Assembly (NCBI GenBank): GCA_020160915.1
Contig: JAIUPK010000001.1
Span: 279,645-343,644, forward strand
Length of the DNA: 64,000 nucleotides
Origin: Actinomycetota bacterium
GTDB lineage: Bacteria; Actinomycetota; Actinomycetes; Actinomycetales; Microbacteriaceae
Reading direction: 5' to 3'
Part shown: positions 43,242-51,025 of the stretch, piece by piece
Layout of the letters: each line of letters begins with the position of its first letter
Position numbering within the stretch: the first letter of the stretch is position 1
Program-made: the position numbers and the translations under genes
The notes under the pieces: model-generated
What the model was told of the DNA's origin: nothing
Database searches by the model: none
The model's input: the letters and a program-made list of their open reading frames with translations, nothing else

Positions 43242-43402
43242 TCCGCGCACAACTGCGGAGATTCTCGCGACACTCCGTCGTGGGGTGCGTGCGGCACGGC
43301 GTGTCGTCGGATCGTCCGCAGTTGCGCGCGGATGCACGCAACTCGCTCGACGCGCGGAGTCGCACGTGCGCGCGACGGGGTGTCGCGCGCAATCCGTGCA
43401 TC
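43242..43402. repeat. Two adjacent large inverted repeats in an intergenic region
   Basis: TCCGCGCACAACTGCGGA (43242-43259) faces TCCGCAGTTGCGCGCGGA (43315-43332) with one mismatch over 18 bp. Directly after it, GATGCACG (43331-43338) faces CGTGCATC (43395-43402). The gap 43221-43463 between convergent genes holds no convincing gene. It could be a tandem terminator, a small mobile palindromic element or a structured RNA. Confidence 0.6.
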
Positions 43403-43463
43403 GCAGCACGGCCTGCGGCGGCGCGGGCACCCGCGGCGGCACCCCCTACCCAGGCGCCCCGAC

Positions 43464-43961
43464 CTACTCCGCCGGATGCTCCGCGAGGGTCTGCTGCGCC
43501 TTGGCCGTCAGCTCCGGGTCGATGATGATCTGGTAGTTGCTCGCGATCACCTGGTGGGTCGAGGTGAAGTCGCGACGACGACGGTTGATCGCGTAGGTCA
43601 CGATGCCGAAGATCATGCCGAAACCGGCTCCGATGATGAGCGCGGCGCCCACGAGGGTGAGGGATTGGGTGGAGACCGGCCCGAAGATGGTCAGCAGGAG
43701 GCCGAAGAACAGGCCGAGCCAGGCCCCGCTCGCGGCACCGGCGAGGGCAGCACGACCGTAGGTGAGCTTGCCTGTCACGCGCTCGACCGTCTTGAGGTCA
43801 TTGCCGATGATCGAGAGCTGCTTGACGTCGAACTCCGCCTTGCTCAGCCGATCGACGACCGACGATGCCTCGGGGTACGTGTCGTAGGTGCCGAGTACGT
43901 CGCCCTTGGGCAGGCTCGGGGCGGGCACGCCTCTGCGGCCGAGTGTGGAAGGGTTGCTCAC
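43464..43961 (-). CDS. General-stress-type membrane protein
   Basis: 165 residues. The N-terminal GTYDTYPEASSVVDRLSKAEF region (about 24-44, shown without its ends: TYPEASSVVDRL) resembles the general stress protein 17M domain. It is followed by two Gly/Ala-rich hydrophobic helices (about 70-92 and 98-120) with glycine-zipper character and a polar tail. GTG start at 43961. It is divergent from the MgtE-N gene, as a comparable membrane protein gene is in mycobacteria. Function unknown. Confidence 0.78.
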   Translation of the reverse strand: MSNPSTLGRRGVPAPSLPKGDVLGTYDTYPEASSVVDRLSKAEFDVKQLSIIGNDLKTVERVTGKLTYGRAALAGAASGAWLGLFFGLLLTIFGPVSTQSLTLVGAALIIGAGFGMIFGIVTYAINRRRRDFTSTHQVIASNYQIIIDPELTAKAQQTLAEHPAE

Positions 43962-43984
43962 GAACCCATTGTTCCACGCGGGGG

Positions 43985-43990
43985 TAGGGT
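43985..43990 (+). promoter_or_regulatory. Probable -10 element for the leaderless MgtE-N gene
   Basis: TAGGGT is followed by 7 nt and GTG at 43998. Confidence 0.45.
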
Positions 43991-43997
43991 TTTACCC

Positions 43998-45293
43998 GTG
44001 AGCACGACCAGAGTCTTCGCCGCCCGATTGGTCGGGTGCTCCGTTTTCGACCCCAACGGCGACCGGGTCGGCAAGGTTCGCGACGTGCTCGTGGTGTACC
44101 GCACGACCGGCGGGCCGCGCGTGGTGGGAATGGTTCTTGAGGTTCCGGGCAAGCGACGCGTGTTCCTGTCGATCGGGCGGGTCACCAGCATCGGTTCGAG
44201 TCAGATCATCGCCACTGGCCTCATCAACCTGCGCCGTTTCGAACAGCGCGGCGGCGAGGTGCGGGTCATCGCCGAGATGCTGGGCCGCAAGGTGCGCCTG
44301 CGCGACGGCTCCGGCCACGCCAACATCGAGGATGTCGCGATCGAAGAGGTCGGTCTCGGTGATTGGGAGATCAGCCAGGTGTTCCTGCGCCGCCCGAAGA
44401 CCGGCGGCTCGCCCTTCTCCAAGGGCGCAACTGTTTTCGCCAACTGGAACGACCTGATCGAGGATGCCCCGGCCGGAGAATCGCAGTCCGCGACCCAGCT
44501 CGTGGCCAGCTACGCCGACATGCTTCCCGCCGACCTGGCCAGCGCGATGCTCGACCTGCCCGAGCAGCGCATGCTCGAGGTCGCCGAGGAGCTGAGCGAT
44601 GACCGTCTCGCCGATGTGCTCGAGGAGATGCCCGAAGACGAGCAGGTCGACATCCTGAACCAGCTCGATGACGACCGCGCGGCCGACGTGCTAGACCAGA
44701 TGCAGCCGGATGACGCGGCAGACCTCATCGCGCACCTGAGCGACGAGCGCGGCGAGGCGCTCCTGGAGCTCATGGAGCCCGAGGAGGCGGACGACGTGCG
44801 CTTCCTGCTGTCCTACGCCCCGGACACCGCGGGCGGTCTCATGACCACCGAACCGATCATCGTGTCGGCGGATGCCACGGTCGCCGAGGGTCTCGCGCTG
44901 ATCCGCCGCCACGAGCTCGCGCCCGCCCTCGGCGCCGCCATCTGCGTGACCCTCCCGCCCTACGAGCCACCGACCGGCCGGTTCCTCGGCATGGTGCACT
45001 TCCAGCGCATGCTGCGCTACCCGCCCAACGAACGCCTCGGCACGTTGCTCGACCAGAGCTTGGAGCCCGTACAGGCCAACACGAGCGCGGCCGAAGTCTC
45101 GCGCATCCTTGCCAGCTACAACCTCGTCTCGGTTCCCGTCGTTGACGAGAACCACCGCCTGGTCGGGGTGGTGACCATTGACGATGTCCTCGACTATCTG
45201 CTGCCGGATGACTGGCGAAGTACCACCGACGATCAGCCCAGCAAACCGCAGCAGCCTGTGAAGGGAAGGAGGACACCCAGTGGCACGCGCTAA
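43998..45293 (+). CDS. Soluble MgtE-N/CBS protein with PRC-barrel N-terminus
   Basis: 431 residues. A PRC-barrel-like domain (VFDPNGDRVGKVRDVLVVY, about 15-35) is followed by a second similar segment, an MgtE N-terminal superhelix (LPADLASAMLDLPEQRM onward, about 175-275, with many paired acidic residues) and two CBS domains (GLMTTEPIIV near 282; VPVVDENHRLVGVVTIDDVLDYL, in parts, near 385). The transmembrane channel domain of MgtE is absent, so it cannot carry Mg2+ itself. It is probably a Mg or nucleotide sensor. It overlaps the DUF1003 gene by 14 nt. Confidence 0.88.
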   Translation: MSTTRVFAARLVGCSVFDPNGDRVGKVRDVLVVYRTTGGPRVVGMVLEVPGKRRVFLSIGRVTSIGSSQIIATGLINLRRFEQRGGEVRVIAEMLGRKVRLRDGSGHANIEDVAIEEVGLGDWEISQVFLRRPKTGGSPFSKGATVFANWNDLIEDAPAGESQSATQLVASYADMLPADLASAMLDLPEQRMLEVAEELSDDRLADVLEEMPEDEQVDILNQLDDDRAADVLDQMQPDDAADLIAHLSDERGEALLELMEPEEADDVRFLLSYAPDTAGGLMTTEPIIVSADATVAEGLALIRRHELAPALGAAICVTLPPYEPPTGRFLGMVHFQRMLRYPPNERLGTLLDQSLEPVQANTSAAEVSRILASYNLVSVPVVDENHRLVGVVTIDDVLDYLLPDDWRSTTDDQPSKPQQPVKGRRTPSGTR

Positions 45294-45786
45294 CACCCGT
45301 AACGACACGCGACTCGACTCACCGAAGGGTCTGCGCACCAACTTCCCGCTGTTCCAGAGCCGCGACCGCATGGGCCGATTCTCCGAGGCGTTCGCCCGCG
45401 CGATGGGTACGCCGTGGTTCCTCGTCGGCATGACCGTCGTCGTGGTCGTGTGGCTGACTTACAACACGCTCGCGCCCGAGGAGGCGCAGTTCGACCCGCG
45501 CCTGACCAACTTCACGCTGCTGACGCTGATTCTCTCGTTGCAGGCCTCGTACGCGGCTCCGATGATCCTGCTCGCGCAGAACCGTCAGGACGACCGCGAC
45601 CGCGTGCAGATCGAACAGGACCGTCAGCGCGCCGAGCGCAACCTCAACGACACCGAGTACCTCGCCCGCGAGGTGGTCTCGCTGCGCCTGGCCGTGAAAG
45701 ATCTCGCCAGCAAAGACTTCATCCGTGCCGAGCTGAGGGCCCTGCTGGAGGAGCTCGAGAAGGACAAGGACAAGCCGGTTGAGTAG
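45280..45786 (+). CDS. DUF1003 membrane protein
   Basis: 168 residues. Two hydrophobic helices (about 45-62 and 78-98) with the DUF1003 landmarks WFLVGMTVVVVVWLTYNTL (in parts) and QASYAAPMILLAQNRQDDRDR (in parts), then an acidic coiled-coil-like tail. GTG start lies inside the end of the MgtE-N gene, so translation is coupled and the two products may work together at the membrane. Its TAG stop falls inside a family-A repeat, which may have truncated or altered the original C-terminus. Confidence 0.88.
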   Translation: MARANTRNDTRLDSPKGLRTNFPLFQSRDRMGRFSEAFARAMGTPWFLVGMTVVVVVWLTYNTLAPEEAQFDPRLTNFTLLTLILSLQASYAAPMILLAQNRQDDRDRVQIEQDRQRAERNLNDTEYLAREVVSLRLAVKDLASKDFIRAELRALLEELEKDKDKPVE

Positions 45787-45860
45787 CGACCGTAGGTCGC
45801 GTATCGAAACCAGCGGCGATTCTGGTTCCGATACGACCGACTTCGTCGCTCCACTCAACC
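45777..45860. repeat. Head-to-head pair of family-A repeats across a gene junction
   Basis: Unit 1 (45777-45811) has GGTTGAGTAGCG...CGTATCGAAACC and unit 2 (45824-45860) is its diverged inverse ending CACTCAACC. The pair contains the DUF1003 stop codon and the TTG start plus first codons of the mrp gene. Confidence 0.8.
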
Positions 45861-46963
45861 AGCGCATCCGCGAGTCCCTCTCCCGCGTGATCGACCCCGA
45901 GCTGCGGCGGCCGGTCACCGAGCTGGACATGATCGGTGCGGTGTCCGTCGACGAGGCGGGCGCGGCATCCGTCGACCTGAAGTTGACGATCGTCGGATGC
46001 CCGGCCGCCGACACGATCGAACGTGACGTGCGTGCGGCCGTCGCCGGCACGGCCGGGGTCACCGCGGTGGCGCTCAGCGTCGGTGTGATGTCGCGCGAGG
46101 AACGTGAGGCGCTCACCGACAAACTGCGCGGCGGCCGGCCGAAGGCGCTCCAGTTCGGCCCGGACTCCCTGACCCGCATCTACGCGATCACGAGCGGCAA
46201 GGGCGGCGTCGGCAAGTCGACACTCACTGCCAACCTCGGCGTCGCCCTGGCCGCGCGGGGGCTGTCGGTGGGCATCGTGGATGCCGACGTGTTCGGCTTC
46301 TCGATCCCTGGGCTGCTCGGGGTGGCCGGGGTGAAGCCCACCAAGGTGGGCGAGATGATCCTCCCGCCGGTCGCGCACGACGTGAAGGTGATCTCGATCG
46401 GCATGTTCGTCGACGGTTCGCAGGCGGTCAGCTGGCGCGGGCCCATGCTGCACCGCACGATCCAGCAGTTTCTCACCGATGTGTTCTTCGGCGACCTCGA
46501 CGTGCTGCTCATCGACCTGCCGCCCGGAACGGGCGACGTCGCGATCAGCCTGGGGCAGCTGCTACCGCAGGCCGAGGTGATCGTGGTGACTACCCCGCAG
46601 GCGGCAGCGGCCGAGGTGGCCGAGCGCAGTGCACTCGTGGCCCGTCAGACCGGCCAGAGCGTGATCGGTGTGGTCGAGAACATGGCGGGGCTGGTGCAGC
46701 CCGACGGCAGCGTTCTCGAGCTGTTCGGCTCGGGCGGTGGGGCGGATGCCGCGGCGCGGCTGAGTTCGCCAGAAGCGCACGTGCCCCTGCTCGCCTCGAT
46801 CCCCCTGAGCGTCGCCCTCCGCGAGGGCGGGGACGCGGGGCAGCCCGTGGTGCTGAGCGACCCCGAGGATGCTGCGGCGCGCGTCATCCTGTCGCTGGCG
46901 GATCAGCTGGCCACGCGTGAACGCGGGCTGGCGGGGCGCAAGCTGGGGCTCAGCCCGCGCTGA
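45779..46963 (+). CDS. Mrp/ApbC-type Fe-S cluster carrier ATPase
   Basis: 394 residues. An MIP18-like N-terminal domain begins around RESLSRVIDPELRRPVTELD (residues 31-50), then a P-loop TSGKGGVGKSTLTANLG near 137-153, DADVFGFS and IDLPPGTGD near 240. Mrp proteins load or carry Fe-S clusters. The only in-frame start that keeps the conserved N-terminus is TTG at 45779; the next, GTG near 45889, would cut the first helix. The first 27 or so residues are therefore encoded by the palindromic repeat and have no counterpart in the family. Confidence 0.92.
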   Translation: MSSDRRSRIETSGDSGSDTTDFVAPLNQRIRESLSRVIDPELRRPVTELDMIGAVSVDEAGAASVDLKLTIVGCPAADTIERDVRAAVAGTAGVTAVALSVGVMSREEREALTDKLRGGRPKALQFGPDSLTRIYAITSGKGGVGKSTLTANLGVALAARGLSVGIVDADVFGFSIPGLLGVAGVKPTKVGEMILPPVAHDVKVISIGMFVDGSQAVSWRGPMLHRTIQQFLTDVFFGDLDVLLIDLPPGTGDVAISLGQLLPQAEVIVVTTPQAAAAEVAERSALVARQTGQSVIGVVENMAGLVQPDGSVLELFGSGGGADAAARLSSPEAHVPLLASIPLSVALREGGDAGQPVVLSDPEDAAARVILSLADQLATRERGLAGRKLGLSPR

Positions 46964-46969
46964 CGCCCC

Positions 46970-47040
46970 GGTGATCGAGCAAAGTCGAGATCAGCCCGAC
47001 CGGTGATCGAGCGAAGTCGAGATCTCGACAGGCTCGATCA
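46970..47040. repeat. Family-B palindromic repeat cluster
   Basis: Two direct copies of GGTGATCGAGC(A/G)AAGTCGAG (from 46970 and 47002) are followed by the inverse GATCTCGACAGGCTCGATCA (47021-47040). The cluster lies between the mrp stop and the small membrane protein gene. A related copy is at 49273-49310. Confidence 0.7.
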
Positions 47041-47049
47041 GCGATGAGT

Positions 47050-47154
47050 TCAGCGGGTCGGCACGCGGCGGTAACCGTCGCGGATGACGAGAACGATGGA
47101 GCCGGCGATGCCGGCGAGGGAGAGGGCTGCGAGAACGATGAGATCGGGAGACAT
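47050..47154 (-). CDS. 34-residue single-helix membrane protein
   Basis: ATG at 47154 opens a 34-codon frame. It begins MSPDLIVLAALSLAGIAG, continues with a hydrophobic stretch to about residue 23 and ends with the basic tail RDGYRRVPTR. Composition and layout fit a real single-span micro-protein rather than chance. It is divergent from the LysR gene, and its promoter must share the 71-bp interval. Function unknown. Confidence 0.6.
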   Translation of the reverse strand: MSPDLIVLAALSLAGIAGSIVLVIRDGYRRVPTR

Positions 47155-47213
47155 GTGTCAATTCAAGCCGTGACAACCATGTAGAACAAGCTCACCTTTC
47201 TAAAGTAACTATG

Positions 47214-47219
47214 TAGGCT
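47214..47219 (+). promoter_or_regulatory. Probable -10 element for the leaderless LysR gene
   Basis: TAGGCT is followed by 6 nt and ATG at 47226, in an AT-rich interval that stands out from its surroundings. Confidence 0.5.
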
Positions 47220-47225
47220 ATCTTC

Positions 47226-48140
47226 ATGGATATCCGCCGCCTCGAGCTGCTCAGAGAGCTCGCCGACCGCGGCAGTGTCACGGCGGTCGCGGCGGCGACG
47301 CACCGAACTGCATCCGCTGTTTCGCAGCAGTTGAAGATCCTCGAGCGCGAGGCCGGCGTGCCGCTGACCGAGCGTGCAGGCCGCGGCATCGCTCTCACCT
47401 CAGCGGGCCGCGCGCTGGCCCGCACCGCGACGGAGGTTGCCACTGCGATCGAGCGCGCCGAGGCGCTGTGGGAGGAGTTCCGCGCCCAGCCGCGCGGTGA
47501 GGTGTCGCTGGTGATCTTCCCGACCGGCGGTCAGATGCTGCTGCCGGGGTTGCTGACCACGGTCGACGGGATGCCCGGACTCACCCTCCACGCCGGCGAC
47601 CTCGACTCGACCGTCGGCGACATCGCCGACCTCACGGCCGACTACGACGTCGTCGTCGCCGACTCCCCCGGCGTGCTCCCCGGCTGGTCGGAGCGCGGCC
47701 TCGCTGTCGTGCAGCTCATGCGCGAGCCGCTCGACATCGCCCTGCCCGAGGGCCATCCCCTCGGGGCCCGTTCCTCACTCTCCCCTGCCGATCTCGCCGA
47801 CCAGACCTGGATCGGCACGCCCGAGGGCCTCCCCTTCGACCGCATCCTTCGACGCATCGAGGGGGCGAACGGCACCCCCGCGCGCATCGCACAGCGGTTT
47901 GCCGACAACGGCATCGTCGAGTCGCTCGTCGCCGCCGGCCACGGCATCGCGATCCTGCCGCGCTACACGACCCGAGATCGGGAGAACGGGCTCATCACAC
48001 GCCCGCTCACCGGAGTGCGGGCATCCCGGCTCATCTCCGTGCTCATGCGTCCCGACCGCGCCGAGCGGCCCTCGGTGCGCGCCGTCGTCACCGCGCTGCG
48101 CGACGAGGCAGCCCGCTTCGAGGCGCAGCACACCGGCTGA
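47226..48140 (+). CDS. LysR-family transcriptional regulator
   Basis: 304 residues. Helix-turn-helix at 3-45 (RRLELLRELADRGSVTAVAA, TASAVSQQLKILE), then the effector-binding domain with GHGIAILPRYTT near 237. It is divergent from the 34-residue membrane protein gene and converges on the decarboxylase gene (19-bp gap). Its target cannot be named with confidence: the divergent micro-protein transcript is the direct candidate, and the decarboxylase operon is another. Confidence 0.9.
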   Translation: MDIRRLELLRELADRGSVTAVAAATHRTASAVSQQLKILEREAGVPLTERAGRGIALTSAGRALARTATEVATAIERAEALWEEFRAQPRGEVSLVIFPTGGQMLLPGLLTTVDGMPGLTLHAGDLDSTVGDIADLTADYDVVVADSPGVLPGWSERGLAVVQLMREPLDIALPEGHPLGARSSLSPADLADQTWIGTPEGLPFDRILRRIEGANGTPARIAQRFADNGIVESLVAAGHGIAILPRYTTRDRENGLITRPLTGVRASRLISVLMRPDRAERPSVRAVVTALRDEAARFEAQHTG

Positions 48141-48159
48141 CGGGATGCCGCGGCGCGCG

Positions 48160-49653
48160 CTACTCGAACGTGCGGGCGATGAGTTCCGTGAGCAGCCGCT
48201 GGGTGAGGGGGGCGGGCAGGGCCTCCACGAGTGCGATGAATGGCGCCATGCGATCGGGCAGCCCGCCGCCTGCCGACACGAGCCCGATCGACTGAAGGAT
48301 GCCGAAGGCGGTCGCTGCGTCGAGGGGCGCATCAAGCGGGGCGGCCGCGAGCCCCGGAGGCAGTGACGCGAGGACCTGCTCCGAGGAGACGCCGGGAACG
48401 CCCCGTACCTCGTCGGCCGCCGTGACGAGCGCCGCCGACAGCTCGGGCAGCACCGACTCGGTGACCGGCGTGATCGTCAGGTGCGTCGTACGCGGCAGCG
48501 TGGTTCCGTCGGGTTGGGTGAGTCCGGGCTGGAGCTGCAGGTGCCACCCGTGCGCACGAGCCTGGTCGGCCCAGTGGTGGGGGTCCACCTGCTGGTCGGC
48601 GGGAGCCGTGGCATCCGTGGCCACCGCCAGGAGCGGGCCCACGGGCGAACCGACGACTCGCAGTCCAGGGATGGTCTCGACGAGCTCGACGAGCGCCGTG
48701 GTCGACCGGTGGCAGGATGCCGCGAGCTCGGCGAACCCCTCGCGCCCGAGCGCGCGCGTGATCGCCCACGCCGCGGCAAGCGCGCCCGCCGACTTGCTGC
48801 CGAGAATCGTCGGGTTCACGACGGGGTAGCCCGGCCACCGGGTGGTCGCGAAGTACTGCGCACGGTGGCGATCACGACCGCGCGTGAGCAGCACTGAGAC
48901 GCCCTTGGGCGCGTAGCCGAACTTGTGGAAGTCCGCGCTGATGCTGGTGACGCCCGGCACGCGGAAGTCCCACTCAGGCAGGTCGGGCCAGAACGGCAGC
49001 ACGAGTCCGCCGATGCACGCGTCGACGTGGCAGGCGATGCCACGCTCGGCGGCGGCGGCCGCCACCTGCGCGATGGGGTCGAGAGCCGCGTGCGGGTAGC
49101 TCGGCGCAGAGACGACGACGAGCGCGACATCCGCGCCCATGCGCTCGATGAGCACGTCGGCGTCGACTCGGCCGTCGGCCAGCACGGGAACGAGATCGAG
49201 CTCGAGCCCGAAGTAGTGCGCGGCCTTCTGGAACGCCGCGTGCACGGTGACCGGCGCCAGCAGCCGCGGTCTGGTGGTCGAGCCTGTCGAGACCGGAGAG
49301 CCGGTCGAGCCCGCACCCGCCGCCCACACATCCCGCGCCGTCTTGACCGCGAGCAGGCAACTCTCCGTGCCACCCGTGGTGACGCTGCCCACCACGTCGT
49401 CATCACCGTTGAGCAGGTCGCGGGCGAACGCCACCACCTCGCGCTCCATGACCGCGACCGACGTGAACGTCGTCGGGTCGAGCCCGTTGACGGGCTGCAC
49501 CGCGCGGATCGCGGATGCCGCGAGTTCGTCGAGCTCGGCGAGACCCGAGTCGTAGACGTAGCTGAGCACGTGACCGCCGTGGGTCGGCGCATCCGCGGCC
49601 CGCAGCTCGTCGAGGCGGGCCAGGATCGCGAACGGGTCCTCGGCGAACCTCAT
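48160..49653 (-). CDS. PLP-dependent decarboxylase/lyase (group II, S1P-lyase-like)
   Basis: 497 residues. The PLP region shows GGTESCLLAVK near 94, APSYPHAALDP, HVDACIGG near 235 and the PLP lysine in SADFHKFGYAPKG near 262. This fits the glutamate-decarboxylase/sphingosine-phosphate-lyase branch; the substrate is not readable. Residues 113-129 (Ser/Thr/Gly-rich, GSTGSPVSTGSTTRP) break the family pattern and coincide with a family-B repeat. The ATG at 49653 overlaps the transporter stop by 4 nt. Confidence 0.85.
   Translation of the reverse strand: MRFAEDPFAILARLDELRAADAPTHGGHVLSYVYDSGLAELDELAASAIRAVQPVNGLDPTTFTSVAVMEREVVAFARDLLNGDDDVVGSVTTGGTESCLLAVKTARDVWAAGAGSTGSPVSTGSTTRPRLLAPVTVHAAFQKAAHYFGLELDLVPVLADGRVDADVLIERMGADVALVVVSAPSYPHAALDPIAQVAAAAAERGIACHVDACIGGLVLPFWPDLPEWDFRVPGVTSISADFHKFGYAPKGVSVLLTRGRDRHRAQYFATTRWPGYPVVNPTILGSKSAGALAAAWAITRALGREGFAELAASCHRSTTALVELVETIPGLRVVGSPVGPLLAVATDATAPADQQVDPHHWADQARAHGWHLQLQPGLTQPDGTTLPRTTHLTITPVTESVLPELSAALVTAADEVRGVPGVSSEQVLASLPPGLAAAPLDAPLDAATAFGILQSIGLVSAGGGLPDRMAPFIALVEALPAPLTQRLLTELIARTFE
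49273..49310. repeat. Family-B palindromic repeat inside the decarboxylase reading frame
   Basis: GGTGGTCGAGCCTGTCGAGA continues into CCGG...CCGGTCGAGCC, resembling the repeat cluster at 46970-47040. It lies in frame and encodes a Ser/Gly/Thr-rich loop. Confidence 0.65.
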
Positions 49654-50987
49654 GCTGCCACGTCGATGTCTGCCTTGCGCAGCGGATAGCGCGCGAACGA
49701 GATGAGCGAAGCCGCGATGATCGCCGCTGGCACGACGCTGAAGCTCAGCACGATTCCCACGATGGCCGAACCCGGCTGCACGACCACCTGGTTGCCCACC
49801 GATTCGAGGTAACCGGATGCCGCGAGCACGATGGTCAGCACCGTCGCCCCCAACGCCATCCCGGTCGTCTCCCCCGCCGTCCACACGCCGCCGAAGGTGC
49901 CGGCGCTGCCCTGGCCGTGGGTGCCTGCGTCGTGCGAGATCACGTCGGGCAGCATGGACATCGGCAGGGACTGCATGCCCGCGTATCCCGCTCCGGCGAG
50001 CGCGACCGGTGCGTACAGCCAGGCGCCGGGGAACCAGATGAGCAGGGTCATCGAGAGGGCCGCGATGCCGAACAGGGCCGATGCCAGGATGAAGGTGCGC
50101 TCCTTGCCGATTCGCCTCGAGACGATCGCCCACAGCGGTGCGAAGAGGATCGCCGGCGCGATGAGCGAGAGGAACAGGATCGTCACACCGGTGTCGAGCA
50201 CCCAGCGGGCGACATACTGCGCGCCGGCGAGCATGAGTCCCGTTGCGAGCCCCTGCAGCAGGAAGGTGAACAGCAGCGCGCGGAACGGCTGGCTGCGGCG
50301 CAGCGCGTGCAGGCCCTTGCGATAGTTGTCGGCGACCGAGAATTGCGGAACCTCGGTCGGCGCGCCCTTGCGAGCGACGAACGAGCTGACGAACATGCCG
50401 AGGCCGATCACCAGGCCCGCGACGATCGCCATCACGAGATAGCCGAGGTGCTCGTCGTCGAACGAGTCGCGGATCTCCGGCGCCCCGGCACCGAACAGCA
50501 GGATAGCGATCGTGAGCACGACCACCCGCGCCGAGATCAGGCGAGTGCGCTCGTCATAGCCGCTGGCCAGTTCGGCGGGCAGAGCGATATACGGCACCTG
50601 GAACAGGCTGAACGCGGTGGCCGTGATCGTGAAGGCCAGAAGCACCCAGATGCCTGCGACGACCGGTCCGACCGACGCCGGAACGGCGAAGGTCAGCACG
50701 AAGAAGACCGGGAGCGCGATCGCTCCCGCGAGCATGTAGGGGCGGCGCGAACCGTGCTTGGCGAGGCTGCGGTCGCTGCGCGCGCCGATGACGGGATCGA
50801 TGATGACATCCCACACCTTGGCGATCGTCACGAGCACGCCGGCGGCGAGCGCGGCGATGCCGAGGGTGTCCGTCAGGTAGAACACCAGGACGAGTCCGGG
50901 CAGCGTTCCGAAGCCTCCCGTGCCCAGCGAACCGATGGCATAGGTGGCAATGGTCTTACGGGTGAGCACCCGCTCCGATGCGGTCAT
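49650..50987 (-). CDS. GPH-type (MelB-like, MFS_2) transporter
   Basis: 445 residues with about twelve hydrophobic helices. The loop DVIIDPVIGARSDRSLAKHGSRRPY (in parts: DPVIGARSDR and HGSRRPYML) near 60-85 is the glycoside-pentoside-hexuronide symporter signature. Members take up sugars, glycosides or sometimes amines with cations. It is the first gene of a two-gene unit with the PLP decarboxylase, so its cargo is probably related to that substrate. Divergent from the aldehyde dehydrogenase gene. Confidence 0.88.
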   Translation of the reverse strand: MTASERVLTRKTIATYAIGSLGTGGFGTLPGLVLVFYLTDTLGIAALAAGVLVTIAKVWDVIIDPVIGARSDRSLAKHGSRRPYMLAGAIALPVFFVLTFAVPASVGPVVAGIWVLLAFTITATAFSLFQVPYIALPAELASGYDERTRLISARVVVLTIAILLFGAGAPEIRDSFDDEHLGYLVMAIVAGLVIGLGMFVSSFVARKGAPTEVPQFSVADNYRKGLHALRRSQPFRALLFTFLLQGLATGLMLAGAQYVARWVLDTGVTILFLSLIAPAILFAPLWAIVSRRIGKERTFILASALFGIAALSMTLLIWFPGAWLYAPVALAGAGYAGMQSLPMSMLPDVISHDAGTHGQGSAGTFGGVWTAGETTGMALGATVLTIVLAASGYLESVGNQVVVQPGSAIVGIVLSFSVVPAAIIAASLISFARYPLRKADIDVAA

Positions 50988-51013
50988 CTGCCGAGTGTAA
51001 CGGCACCCGAGCG

Positions 51014-51019
51014 TAGGCT
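51014..51019 (+). promoter_or_regulatory. Probable -10 element for the leaderless aldehyde dehydrogenase gene
   Basis: TAGGCT is followed by 6 nt and ATG at 51026. Confidence 0.5.
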
Positions 51020-51025
51020 GTCGTC

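Noticed and set aside
43332-43997. Coding extension of the MgtE-N frame upstream to 43332
   Set aside because: It runs through an intergenic hairpin region and antisense to the stress-protein gene. The GTG at 43998 has a promoter at leaderless spacing and begins the PRC domain.
48160-50133. Fusion of the decarboxylase with an N-terminal extension to 50133
   Set aside because: The extension is antisense-frame sequence of the transporter gene. The ATG at 49653 overlaps the transporter stop in the usual coupled manner.
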